Shown: positions 50,211 through 62,343, numbered from the stretch's first letter. The stretch is DNA of 64,000 nt from Aquila chrysaetos chrysaetos (GCF_900496995.4 NC_044006.1:43609620-43673619); one strand, 5' to 3'. Notes: generated by a model from the sequence alone, not told the origin. A program made the numbers and translations.

Positions 50211-53200
50211 AATGCATGCTTGTGAGTCAGGCTGCCTGGCTTGCAGCATGTCTTTGCCATGTTGATGTGCTATCCTGCTTTCTTTTTTTTATTTGGAAAT
50301 GTGTTGTGAGAAGGTATTTTGCTGGCAACACAAGAAATGTGCCAACAGAGGTACTTTGAAAAGCTTTTAAGTATGCAGACAATCCACATTTTCCTACTCC
50401 TGATCTCTCTTTTCACTGTTTTGTTGATGTCTTCATTTAGATCTATCTGAAAAGATATGGTAACCTGTCACTGGGAATATCTTTTTAATCATAGCATTAT
50501 ATAGCATATCATGGCGCATTCTTTTGAAAGCTCCAAATAATGTATTATTAAATTATAACTTGCATCAATAGAAATATTAATTGTTGCATAAAATTTTAAT
50601 AATCACTAAAAAACTCCACCCACCTGCCTTTGTGTGCTACCCTCCAGATCAAAACCAAACCAGATGCTGAAGGCTAGAAGCATGATGGCAGATTACAAAG
50701 ACTATCTACTGTGTTTATTAGGTGCTGAGTTTTAAAGAGAAATAAATGCAGCAATATTGCTAAATTTTTACAGTGACAGTCTGTACAGTGCCTATTTTGT
50801 ACTGAAAAAAAGGGAGGATGCTGCTTTCCTGTGAAATGTTGCTGACAGCCAGGAAGAGTGAAATGCACTGGGAAGCTTTTAAGGTAGCATTAGGAAAGGT
50901 ATGGCTGAAATGGCAAACTAGAACACAAATGCTGTAATAAAGTTAGGTTAATGAAGGAACACAAATAGTCAATTAAGTGTACTCTGCATATTTTAATGTT
51001 ATATAAAGCATGGTAAAAACCAGTAAAATTCTGATTCTTTCTTTATTTCATATTTAATGAACTCTCACTGCAAACATTGTATTAGCATATGACTTGAAAA
51101 TGTCCATAAGGTTTTTATGAGAAAGAGAAGAGAAAACTTGTTTAAACTCTGTTTCTATATTGTAAACTACGGCTGTAGCCCATGCAGTCTACAACTGATC
51201 TATGGAATGAAATGAAATGGGATTTCTGTTTTACTTAAACTGACGCACTTCTGTGAACATGGAGGTGGGAGGTGAAGTTCCCCATTACTGGCACCTTTGA
51301 ACTTTGTCTTGTCTTTTTTGTGGGTATAGTTAACTTACTTTTTATGTTGACAGAGCAGAGACACTGGGGATTTATTAGGCGTGTTTTATGCCATCATTCC
51401 TTGGATAGTTTTAATTCAGCATAAACAAGTGCTTCCTCTGAGCACAGCTGTCCCTTCCTGCCTCCCTCCGCGTCCCGCTGCTTTCGCCTGTGCCCCTGCC
51501 ACCCGCCTTGCTAGTGATCGTGTTTGTATGGCTCCCCAGTGACCTGGCAGGGGGAAATAATCTGGGTTAAAATGAATCGTTATTTAATGAGCCGGTTCGA
51601 AGCTATCGGTCCTTCAGCTTTGTTCAGGACATGGCTTCACAGATGTCAGTAGAAGCACGAAGCAGAAGAGCGGTGGGGATGGGAAGGTGAAGCAGGAGGT
51701 GAAAGGAGGACACAACCTGCTTGTCAGCAGCCTCGTTTTATGGTACTTTAATCTGGTCATGGAAATGCATCATTAGCAGGCGAGTGGCCATCTCCTTTTT
51801 TTAAGGAATGTAAAGTTTCTCTAACCCAGACATTCCCCTCTGCCAGTTCACCACTCCTCCCTTCCTCTCAAACTGAGTTGGCTTCCACGTCAGGATGCCA
51901 CAGCTTTACTTGAGGCACAGGATAATGGACAGAGGAGGTTTGGCCTGTGTTCGTGCCTTCCTGAAGCTGGATTTATCCAGGGTTTTTCTCCCATGGTAGG
52001 ACTGGGGAAGAGGGAGGAGAGCAACCAGCCAGTCCTGCTGTATTGTCTTCTGTGATATTCTTTTCTATTCTTAACTTCTTTTGGGTAAAGAAAAGGGCAT
52101 TGCAAACAAAATTTGCTCTTGCGTGCTAAATTACACTCCTTGCTAGGCTGTGGAGACTTTAAAAGTGGCTGCCTTATGCCAGATTAACTAAAAAAGAGTT
52201 TTGTTTGAAGCATAAACCCATTTATCTGTATTTAGTTTGGTACATACTGGAAAATACAGAAATGCTTCTAAATGCATTGCTTTCCTGACTGTCGTCATCT
52301 CAGAAATAAGTCTTTAAACCTAAAAAGCACTGCTTGCCTTTATAAAGAGCAGCCATTTTCTTTGCAGATCCCTTTCCGTTTTGTGGGACGTGAGAATGAA
52401 CCATGAGTTGTGGATTTCCCTTTTGTGAAATAACTTATTTAGATTCATTGCAGGTTCTTTTTATACAGAAAACAGGTGAGAATACACTCTTTGGTTTCCT
52501 TTCACTAATGACCCACTTGGGTTTCTCCAGAGAGCTTTGCAGTCTCACCTGGGAATCCTGCATTGCAAGCTCTGCTGAATACAGATTTATCTTTTTACAG
52601 CTTTTTGACCTTTTTATGCTACACCTAAGAATATTAAGTTTAAGATGATCAGGGGAAGATCTTTTCTTTATATAGAAGATCCTTTATAAAGAGTTTTATA
52701 TTTAATCTTAAATAAATATTAATGGAGAGAACTGTTCCATTGGTTATTCTTCGTTATCGATGAATTCTGACAGGGGGTTTCAAGAGGAGCAGTGAGGGAA
52801 GGTTGTTTGTGACAAATATTATTTGGCAGAAAGTCAGGCATATTCAATGGGTTCATACGAAACATATCTGCTGAAAGTCAGCTAGCTTCCTAACCAACTC
52901 TGCTTGCTGTGCCTTAGCAACCACGAGGAAAAATCTGCTGCCACATGGAAACGGATTGGGATTCATGACAACACTCCCTATATCCAGCTACCCTCAAACA
53001 ACGGTAGCACTTCATCTGCGAAACACAGCACCCATGTCTTACTTCTGCTTAAAACCCCTATAATTTAGGCAGTAGCAAGTGATGTCAAATGCAAAAATTT
53101 GAAGGTGGCAAAGTGATAAGCCAAATTGTTCAGTAATTTGCTCTCCCTTCCCCCACTCCTTGCCTGGCATGAGTAAGCACTGGGAATAAATGAGCATTTA

Positions 53201-53689
53201 CTCCTGCAGAAATTGCTGCCTTCTTGTGTTGCAGATTGAGGAGGGTGTGTCGGGCAGGTACAGCCCAGCTTTGTTCCAGGATTCGTGTTCAGATCAGGGC
53301 TGGAGTGGAAACTCTCTAATTATTATAGCTGCTTGCTTTTAGCAACTCCAGCAAATCTTTTTGAAGAAAAAAAGCCCACAGGGTTCCATCAGTTCTAACA
53401 GTTGCAGTAGTTTCTATCGCTGTTATGGCACTATCATTGTCATGGTTCGTAATGAGAGAAAGAAATCTGTCTAGGAAAAAAATAATTACTTTTTGATTTG
53501 TGCATGGAGTGGGAGAGAAGCCTGAGGGAAATTAAGTAAATACCTCTGGTGGATTTTTTTTAATTTTTCCTGAGCCACTGTATTCTTAGAGTTGAATGGT
53601 TAGTAAAGAGAGAAAAGCACAAACAGATGATTGTTTCTGGGAATGAATTTGGATTCAGATTTATTTGTGATCCTTTTCCGTACGCTGTC

Positions 53690-53710
53690 TCTCACGTTTG
53701 GAACGTGAGA
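53690..53710. promoter_or_regulatory. Palindrome TCTCACGTT-TGG-AACGTGAGA
   Basis: Perfect 9-bp arms with a 3-base spacer, with a CACGTT/AACGTG half-site in each arm, similar to E-box or HIF/CREB-like half-sites. Located in intron 1; function not shown. Confidence 0.4.
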
Positions 53711-56404
53711 AGTTTCCAGCATGAATACTTGTGAAAGTGTATTTTAGGCTTGGATGCTTAAATGCTTGTTGGAAATCTGTCTGAGTATATAATTTCCTTT
53801 GTGGTCACATTAGCCAATTTAGGATTCAGGTGTTGAGTAGTTGCAGAAAACCCCCTGTCAGGGAATAGAAATGATCTCATTACCAGGTAGTCTATGCTAC
53901 ACCATGTGCATTTCAAAATGAGATGATTTTTTTTCAGGCTATTTATATTTAGGGAACAAGCCCTGATGGAGCACAACACTGAAGCATTTGCTTAATTTTA
54001 AGTATATTGAGTAATCCAATTTGGAACGCACAAGTGCTATACTGAATTCTTCAGGGACATAGTGATAGTGCCCTGAAACTATGAACAATTGTTTTCTTAT
54101 ATATGTACACAAAAATATTCCTAGAACTGCTCAGCAATGTGGAGTTGATCATGGGCATGTTTGCAGATTAAGCCCTGATCAAACAGACAAAAATTGATGA
54201 GTGTGTTGTAAACTGACAACAGGTAAAGTTTGATTATGCATTGCAAACTCTTAATGTGGCATTATGCTCAATTTTTGGTAATGCAACCAGGTAAAAATCT
54301 AGTTATTTGAAAAACTTGCAGTGGAAGCTTGAACAATTTTTCTGGGGGGAAGAGCCCTAATTCTACCTTTTTTCATTTCTTTTAGTTTTAATATAAATCC
54401 CACTGTAAAAGATTTAGAAAAAGGTATAATCTTGATTAATAAAAAAATTTTCTTACTTCCTTTTTTTTGCCAAAGATTTTTTTTCTTGCTAACTGCACAG
54501 GAATATCAGAAGCTCTTAGAAGAAAGGCAAAACATTTGTGTCCCATATTTGAAATTATTAGTTTCCTACAATTTCTATGGCCTCTTCTGTAGTTAGTTAC
54601 AGCATGAATTCTAGTGTAGACAGGTTGCTGGCTGCTACCACTGTACTAAATCCCAGCTGAGGAAAGCACTTGAACTGGAGCTCCAAACACTCTTGCTTTG
54701 TTTCTTTCTGAGCATGATGGTGGTTAAATTGCTAGCAGATGTATGGAGCATTGCTGATGCTACCGCGATTGCAGTGCTGGCAATGGCAGAAATATCAGCA
54801 GTTGCTGGAACAGCTTGGGCAGGAGGCAAAGCACAAGCAACTTGTAGGCAAGTCATCCTCTGAAGTTGAGATGAGGCCAAAGCAAAATCCCAGACCTAAA
54901 AAACAAGGAGAAAATTCAAATGTATCCCCAAAAGCTATGACTGAAAACATGCTCTATAGTATCTTTAGTCCTTGATTAGAGCATTAACCGGGTTGTAGTA
55001 AATGCATAGGGAGTTGCTATAGTGGAGTATAGGAAAGAACTGAATAAAAAACGAAGTCAGCACCTCATGATAAGATATAGCTTGATCTTTCCAATGGAGA
55101 GCAAAATGTGCCTTCATTAGTACACTTTGCTTGTTGTGTAGTATGTCATGGGGGAATTTCTTTCCAAAAGTTTCAAAAAATCAGTTTGAGCTCGTATATT
55201 AAAAATATTATCAATATCTTTGCATGCTTAGCTTTAAATAATGGCAGAGATTCTCAACTTGTTTAAAAATAGTTGTCCAGTTGAAGCAATACTAATTTAA
55301 ACCCAGATACAGACCTTGCATAGTAGTATTAGTCATTGAATTAGCTACTGCTTTTAAAAATCCAGCTGGAGTATTTGATTCTTTGGCCAATAATTCCATG
55401 AGCTGGTCATATGGATTGTAAAGAAGTATTTCCTTCTGGTTGTTTAAATTACTTGCTGGTCACTTTATTCTAATCCTCCCATTCTTTTGACACCATTGCT
55501 CTACTCCCTGCATTTCTAGTGGTTTTAAATACCACAGTAAACACCCTTATAATTTTTCCCAATTTCAGACTAAATTATCTGTGGTGTATTCAGATTTGGA
55601 TCCTAGCAGTCCTATTCCAAAACTTTCTCCTGGGCCACCTGTCCCAACTGTCCTCTCCTGTCACATGCAAGTTGTGTCCCCAAGCTAGAATGCCATCCCT
55701 GTGCCACGTTCGTACTTCATGCTCCTGATCGCCCAGCCCAAGGCATCAGCTCCCTGCCTCTTTATTCCTGCATGCCCACCAGGGAAGCTGAAGCCATCTA
55801 TGCACACCTATTCATGTACGATGGGAGAGTCCTCCTGGAGGACGCCCAGTGCTCTGGATCTGCTCCACATACGGTGTCCCATCCCAGGACCATACATGCT
55901 GCCATGTCCCCATCTCCTCCCTAACATGTGGTTTGGCAAAGCTTCTCCTCAACCTGGTGAAAAGGCACAGAGGGATGCCAGGGTGGTAGTGCCTGGAAAG
56001 CAGCACTTAGTGTGGGTATAGCTGTTCCAAGGTAGTTTTCATGAGAGATGAGTTGTTTGCTTGATGGCTAAGGAATTTGCCTTAAAAGCACGTTTTGGCT
56101 CATTCTAAGAGTTATTTGCAAATGTAATTTGAATTGGGGTGTGTGTGTCAAAATCATTTGGGAGGAGCAGCCTATATTTACCAAATACCTTCAAGGAGGA
56201 GTGGTGTTTCCCCCACAAAGCAGCCTGAAGGTTGAGGTTTTCAACAAAGCCTGGACCCCCGATCCGCTCCCTCTTCTTCCTCTCTCTGGAAGGGGACTGC
56301 CCAGTTTGTACCTAACAGCCAAAGTAGAGTCTGCTGAACAGAGCTGTGCTCACCAATGCAAAACGAAGGGTTTGTGTGCTAGCTAAATATTTATTGAGGC
56401 AGGT

Positions 56405-56457
56405 TTTTTAAAAAAAAAACAAAAACAAAACAACAAAGGAAAAGAAAAGAAAAGGGG
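56405..56457. repeat. A-rich tract (CAAAA/GAAAA units)
   Basis: Poly-A leading into ACAAAAACAAAACAACAAAG and AAAAGAAAAGAAAAGG. No parent element was recognised on its left. Confidence 0.88.
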
Positions 56458-56914
56458 ATCTAGCTTAGTAGCTAGGACATAAACTCCTAAAATTTGACAT
56501 GAATTTCAGTCTAACTGCAGTGAGTGTGTCAACATTACACAGGCTACACTAGCATCAACAGCAAAGATAAATTCTTCTATTCCAGAATGCCACTTCTACT
56601 TTTGTTTTATTTTCTCCTATGCAATTTCCATTTTCTTACATTTGTAGAAATTATATGTGTATAGATTCCTGCACGGCAGGCTAAATGTACTCTCCTGGGC
56701 TCTCCAATGTTTCATGCTTGCTCCAAGCTGGTATGGGTTCAGGCTGCCACTGACAGAAACTGTTGACCTGTCTTCCCTTCTCCCATTTTAGGGCTGCAAA
56801 TTCTTTCTCTACCTGCTGCACCAGAGCTAGCACTGTGTGCTTTGAAGGATAAACTGGATTTTTATATTTTTTTATCTACTAGTTTGCAGCCTCAGTCACC
56901 TTTTGCAGACTCCC

Positions 56915-57915
56915 TGGAATTTCTTCCTCATATCTAATCAAAACCTACCCTCTTTCAGTTTAAAACCATTACCCCTTGTCCTACCACTACACTCCCTGAT
57001 AAAGAGTCCCCCATCCTTCCTGTAGGCCCCCTTTAAGTACTGGAAGGCTGCTATAAGGTCTGCCTGGAGCCGCCTTTTCTCCAGGCTAAACAAACCCCAA
57101 CTCTCTTAGCATGTCCTCATAAGGGAGGAGCTCCAGCCCTCTGATCATCTTTGTGGCCCTCCTCAGGACCCACTCGAGCAGGTCCATGTTTTTCTTATGC
57201 TGGGGCCCACAGAGCTGGACTCAGTACTCCAGGTTGGATCTCACGAGAGTGGAGTAGAGAGGGAGAAACACCTCCCTCGACCTGCTGGTCACACTTCTTT
57301 CGATGCAGCCCAGGCTTTCTGGGCTGTGAGCGCACATTGCTGGCTCATATTCAGGTTTTCATCCACCAATACCCTCAAGTCCTTCTCTGCAGGACTGCTC
57401 TCAATCCACTTATTGATCAGCCTGTATTTGTACTTGGGATTGCCCCGACCCATGTGCAGGACCTTGCACTTGGCCTAGTTGAACTTCATGAGGTTCCCAT
57501 AGGCCTATCTCTCAAGCCTCTCAAGGTCCCTCTGGATGCCATCCCTTCCCTCTAGGGTATCAATCACACCGCACAGCTTGGTGTCGTCAGTAAACTTGCT
57601 GAGGGTGCGCTCAATCCCACTGTCCATGTCGCCAACAAAGGTGTTAAAATAATACTGGTCCTCGACCCCTGAGGGACACCACTTATCACTGGTCTCCACC
57701 CAGACATCAAGCCATTGACTGCAATTCTTTGAGTGCGACCATCCAGCCAATTCCTTATCCACTGAGCGGTTCGCTTGCCAAATCCTTGTCTCTCCAGACA
57801 AGGTTGTGTGTGGGACAGTGTGAAATGCTTTGCACAAGTCCAGGTAGATGATGTCAGTCGCTCTTCCCTTATCCACCAATGCTGTAACACCATTGTAGAA
57901 GGCCACAAAATTTGG
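56915..57915 (-). mobile_element. CR1 LINE fragment (RT C-terminal part plus part of 3' UTR), lacking both ends
   Basis: About 1 kb of well-preserved antisense CR1, the youngest copy in the window. Near the left edge GGAATTTCTTCCTCATATC leads into ACCCTCTTTCAGTTTAAAAC. On the minus strand the RT catalytic box reads FTDDTKL where CR1 usually has FADDTKL. Around it lie [18 protein letters not shown] and [20 protein letters not shown] frameshift near 57660 separates the VPQGS motif from FVGDMDSG, and a stop near 57478 breaks the C-terminus, so it is dead. CR1 likeness ends abruptly at about 57915. At the left the terminal 3' UTR and its octamer repeat are missing. Confidence 0.92.
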
Positions 57916-59009
57916 CCTTTTTGCTGAGTTTGGTCTTATGCTGTTGTGTAACTGCACCCTGCAGTAGCAGCATTTTGCCTGGCTGAGGCTCAGCTGTCTT
58001 CTGAATGCCGCAGACCAGGCCAGTCCAATGCTAGGGGCTGTAGTTCCCACCGGCATTGCTGGAATTAGCTTGCTGATGATAACGTTGTTAGCACCAGCCT
58101 GGGAATGGAGCGGGGAGGGAGGAAATCGATGTGTAAGCTTCGACCACGCTGCTGCAGTGAGTGAGGCTTGCTGAATGGAAGACTTGGACAGAAACCAAGT
58201 GAAGTGGTGGTATGTAGGGCTGCTGCAGAACCAAGGTGTTAATGATGTGCCGGCTAGGAACAGTAAGTGGGATCCGAGGCAATGTTGCACTCTTACTGCA
58301 TCTTTGTTGGGCATGGGAGAGGGGGATTAAGCTTTTATGTTACAGTATTTCCATATAGAGCTACTGTTACACATGGAACTACACTAACATTTGTGATGAG
58401 CGTGGAAGAGTAAATGGCGTTAGATGCTTCTGTGGGTTCCTTGTCACTTCCCTTCCCTTTCTAAAAATACAGTAACAAGAACATAGGGGGAAAAAAAGCA
58501 GGTGGCATTACTGAAATATGGATTCTGTAATTCTTACAGGGTGTGAAGGACAATTTTTTTTAATGATTACAATATACCAAGTGTGAATTGGATCCTTCTC
58601 AAAGCGAGGAATTAATTATGCTGCCTACAAGTAGGAATAATGTGAGAGAGCACCACACAGTCCTCCCATTGTGCTGCCTGTGCACCTGCACAACATCTTC
58701 TATTCCACTTCCAGACTCCTTTTAGGCAATGTTTATTTGTGTCTTGTGTGGCTTGTAGTAAGATAGAAGTTGCCAGTAAGCATCTGAGTAGACAATATCT
58801 TGTCTTTTAACACTGACAAGATATGGAAGTATCATGGTGAGTAACAGTGGGGTAACCTGTCTCTCATGGAGATGTTTATCCTGTCTCTGCTTTCCAGAGT
58901 TCTGGTTCACTGTTAATTTTGTAACTTTAAATCCCCAATCTTTATTGATCAGTGGTAAGGTTTTGGTATTTGCATTTCCCTGCTGTGAAGAGTTATGTAT
59001 CATTTTCCT

Positions 59010-59730
59010 TTCTATCTCCTCAAATATGAATCCTCTCTAATTTCATTGAGTGATCGGTTATTCTCATGTTGCATGAAACAGAGTACAGAAAGTCTGTCTT
59101 TTTGCTGTGCCATTTAATTATTTTATATAATTGCATTATGTCTCCTGTAATCTCTCCTCTGTAAGGTAAATAGTCACAATCTTTCCTGCCTCTTCTCATA
59201 TTAAAATTTACCCAAATCCTTTATTATTCCTACTGCTATTATTGTCTGAATCCCTTCTAACAGTGGAGTGTCCGTATTTTGAGATGCTGTTACCAGTGCA
59301 GCGTGTGTCACAGCAGAGATAATGCTGATCTACACTAGAGCAATGTTACCTCCCTGCTGGTCACCATTTTATTCATCATTTTTCCTAATATATATATTTT
59401 TTCTAACTATAGTTAAGAATTTCATTTAGAAGAGTGGTCTTCTGTGACCCTGAGGTGTCTTTACTGAATTTATAAAGTTTGCTTTAAGAAGTATTAGAGC
59501 ACGTGTAATTACATTTTCTCCCTCTAGTACATGCTGCTTTTAATGTTGAGCTCATCATGACACTGTCTTTTCACCTAGCTTTTTTTTTAGGTTTGTCTTG
59601 AAATTCCTCACTGTCATTTCTGGTCTTTCCTGACCCAAATAATTCTGTGTTGTCTACAGACTTTGCGCTCTCATTGCTCATCTTTTTTTCCAGATTAAGA
59701 ATAACTGTAGTAAACAACACAGAATTGAGT
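59010..59730 (-). mobile_element. Ancient CR1-type LINE remnant, antisense
   Basis: TATGTCTCCTGTAATCTCTC, AAATAGTCACAATCTTTCC, CTCTTCTCATATTAAAATTT, CTGAATCCCTTCTAACAG and TTTTGAGATGCTGTTACCAG follow the order of the antisense 3' part of old amniote CR1 (GTCTCCCCTAATC, AAATAGTCCCAATCTTT, CTCTTCATATGAAAG, CTCTGAACCCCTTC, GAGATGTGGTGACCAG). Later, GTGTTGTCTACAGACTTTGC near 59648 fits the 'gtgtcatctgcaaactttg' block. Confidence 0.68.
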
Positions 59731-61109
59731 TTACCAAACCTTTTTCCTGGTGTGAAAAAAAAAAAAAATTATTTGGAGATTTTGGTTAGACTACTCAGAT
59801 GATTTGATAAATTCTTTTTATTTAGGTTTCAATAGGGAAAAGACCTAGATTGCTGCTACTTTTTTTCCATACAAAAATGAGAACAAAACTAAAGCTCTAC
59901 CAAATTGCCTTACAGACCCTGTCCAGAAGAATTTCAAATCCCTATTTGGAAACTCCTTCAAACAAGGTACTTTTAAATTCCATTTCTTCAAACAACTTAT
60001 TAGGAATCTTTTTTGCGTTGGTTCAACCTTTTAATCATAGCTTTGAAGAAACTTGTGAATGGGGCCTGCAGTTCAATCCAGTTAACAAGTTAGAATTTGT
60101 GTGTGTTAGAAACTGTCTACTTCTATTACTGAATTTGCAAACTAATTGTTGTGAATTCTGATGTACACTCACTTCACAGCCATTTAAATGTTTGCCACCC
60201 TTGTTTGGCTTACTTTTGCAATATTTGAGAGCTCTGTTCTTGCATCTCACAAGACTTTACTGTCTCAGGGTTATTTTATATTCCTTGAAAGATTCCTAAA
60301 CATAGGAAACAAACAAACAAAAGAAAAAAGGTGAAACTGCAAAATTGTTTTTTCTTTCAAGTTAGTAATTTGTGTTACTGATGTGTTTTGCTGGGATGGT
60401 GAGAAAACATCACAACAGAAGCATGAGTTAAATTCATCAGTAAGGAGTAGTATACAGAGTCCAGTTGGAACATGGTTTTATGGAAGATGGAGTTGGGTCC
60501 TGTTTTGATAGACACATCTGCAGCCTTGAGGTAGTAAGGTAGAAATCAGGTGTAAGGGAAGTCAGAGGTGTGTCCATTCTGAAAGACCACATCCTGCTGG
60601 CAAGGTACAGATGAAATGCCCTGTAGCTATCATAGGATACCTCCAAAGTTTCTGAACAAAAAGAAAAAACTGTGAAAAGGTGTTACACTGTGTATTAGGC
60701 TTGTATTAAAATATTTAACTCAAATACATATGGAATAATGCTTAATTTTAACTGTATTTTTGTGGTTTTGCAATGGTTAATATAGTCTTTTCGCTTTGCT
60801 AGAATAACACTTTTTTTCATTTGAACTTGTCTGTTGTTCAAAGGTAGAGCTGACAGATAGTAAAACCTCTGCTTTTCTGAAGCAGCAAATGTAAAAGTAG
60901 TCTAGCTCGTGGGGGCATCTGCAACCCGTGATACAACTGGGTATGACAGAAGCTGGGGTGCATTTCCTATGAGGCTTTGACTGCTTGCTTGTCATTTAGC
61001 TGGGGAGAAGGCAATGCTGAGAGGGAGGGAGCGGACAGTGGCAAGGCAATTTACCACAGCAGGAATAAATCCCTGTTTGTCATAGTTTTCAATTTCTCTT
61101 TTCATTCAG

Positions 61110-61216
61110 ATTTATGGAGAAAGTTCTTCCTGTGCTGGGAGAGCTCTCAGGAATATTTTTACTCTACAAGCGTCTGACCTGATTAAAGACAGGGTGTACC
61201 TTACTGGCATTTGCAG
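61110..61216 (+). CDS. RAPGEF5: RAPGEF5 coding exon 2: start of DEP domain
   Basis: A 107-nt exon found by joining, too short to stand out as an ORF. The acceptor is a good pyrimidine tract ending TTTTCATTCAG (61099-61109). The donor is TTTGCAG|GTAACC at 61216/61217. Read in phase 0 it gives 35 codons (residues 67-101) and two bases of an Arg codon. The peptide runs from IYGESSSCAGRALRNIF to SDLIKDRVYLTGIC. The pattern AGRALRNIF followed by LIKDRVY is the first helix and strand of EPAC-type DEP domains. The other + frame that is open here reaches TGA inside the exon. The start phase matches exon 1 and the end phase matches exon 3 (AG+G = Arg102), which is the main support. Skipping this exon would shift the frame. 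Confidence 0.9.
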
Positions 61217-62221
61217 GTAACCTGAGATCATTCATTTTAAGCAACTGGATGGGTTTTATTTGCATTTGTCTATGCCCTGATTTGACAAGAGAGTAAATTC
61301 TGAGAGTGAAATGTTGTGTGTGTTACTAAGAATTGAAAATATTTTCTAAAAAATTCTTTAAAATCTCATGTGTTTTAATATCTTTTCTAATGTTACTTTG
61401 TTAATTGTCAGAAAGCAGCAGTGGCCCAATTGTATGTCCATTAATTTAATTGCTTATGATTTCATATACATTTGTGTTTGTCTGTTATTTTGTTGAAAAG
61501 AAAAAGTATTAAATTCAACCCTGGTCTGGAGTTAGAAAAGAGATTAATTGGATTCCTGAGATTTAGTTACACGTGATTTTTGCACATAATTTATAGAAAA
61601 TTTCTGTAATTAAGTGATTTTCCACTTATGTTGCATTACAGCATAAAAGCTTCCTCCTATTTTCGGTTATGCCAAATGCAGGTCTCTATTATAGCACCAT
61701 TCATTCATATCTGTATTTAAGAAAAAGCCACAACTTGTGATTTAAAAAAAATAAGTTTACCAATAATTTGAAAGATGAAGTACATCCTAGAGCAATACGC
61801 AAGGTCTTAAACATATATTGCGTAGCTGTATTGCTTATGCCTATCCTCAGAAAGGAAATAGAATCCTGAGGCTAAAAGCTGGATTTTATTTAGCTCTTAT
61901 ACATCTTTGGATGACTGTCTGTATGCAGCACAAATTGATAAAAATATTATGTATTGTAAAGTGTGCCACATGAATTAGGTACGTAAGGGAACTTATATAA
62001 CATGAGTTCCCTCATTGTAACTAGGGGCATCCCCTGAGACTTGCCAGAATAATTTCTTCCCTTGAAATGAATAGGATTACAAAAATTAGTAATTGAGGCA
62101 AAGGGTTTGTCCTGCTGAACAAAAGGATTCACTTTTAATAGCTTTAAAAAATAGCTCTTTATTATATAAGAACATTTTAACATTACTGTAGTGTAAGAAG
62201 TTATGTTTTGCTTACTTTCAG
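61217..62221 (+). other. RAPGEF5: RAPGEF5 intron 2
   Basis: A 1005-base phase 2 intron running from GTAACC to TTTCAG. It is AT-rich, and I see no repeat family or other gene in it. Confidence 0.88.
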
Positions 62222-62343
62222 GAGAAGCTGTATTGGATCGGAACTGGTAGACTGGCTTTTGGAGCAGTGCCCTTTTGTTAAGTGCAGATCTACAGCAGCT
62301 GGAGTGTGGCAGCTCCTCCTGGATATGGGCATTATATTATCAG
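62222..62343 (+). CDS. RAPGEF5: RAPGEF5 coding exon 3: DEP domain core
   Basis: A 122-nt exon after TTGCTTACTTTCAG (acceptor ends 62221), with donor TTATCAG|GTCAGT at 62343/62344. The first G completes Arg102; 40 codons follow (residues 103-142), then one base of Val143. The peptide contains the DEP signature RSCIGSELVDWLLEQC, then CRSTAAGVWQLLLDMG, the membrane- and partner-binding fold found in EPACs, Dishevelled, Egl-10 and pleckstrin. The Gly-Ser-Glu-Leu-Val-Asp-Trp core is intact. An R-S-x-A-x-G-x-W-Q segment matches the EPAC-type R-x-Q-A-V-G-M-W-Q helix, with Ala where EPACs have Val. DEP domains bring the exchange factor to membranes. The related DEP of EPAC binds phosphatidic acid, but no binding partner can be read here. 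Confidence 0.93.

Larger units (their letters stand above)
30535..61109 (+). other. RAPGEF5: RAPGEF5 intron 1 (30.6 kb)
   Basis: No coding exon was recognised between exon 1 and exon 2. The ORFs inside it are short, lack family resemblance, or are LINE-derived. The intron holds the CR1 and MIR-like remnants, microsatellites and unassigned AT-rich DNA listed separately. Large first introns of this kind often hold regulatory elements; candidates are given as findings. An alternative first exon or a small in-frame exon cannot be excluded by eye. Confidence 0.75.

Noticed and set aside
54635..54975. Small ORFs on both strands with Ala/Ser-rich or Gln-rich stretches
   Set aside because: Simple composition, no splice sites placing them in RAPGEF5, no known family.
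55500..56030. C/T-rich block (CCACCTGTCCCAACTGTCC and similar) as a solo retroviral LTR
   Set aside because: Vague resemblance to bird LTR sequence, but no terminal TG...CA, no polyadenylation signal and no target duplication could be placed.
57505..58314. 269-codon minus-strand ORF as a host gene
   Set aside because: Its C-terminal part is CR1 reverse transcriptase; the N-terminal part (58314 to about 57915) has no similarity I recognise and is a chance extension.
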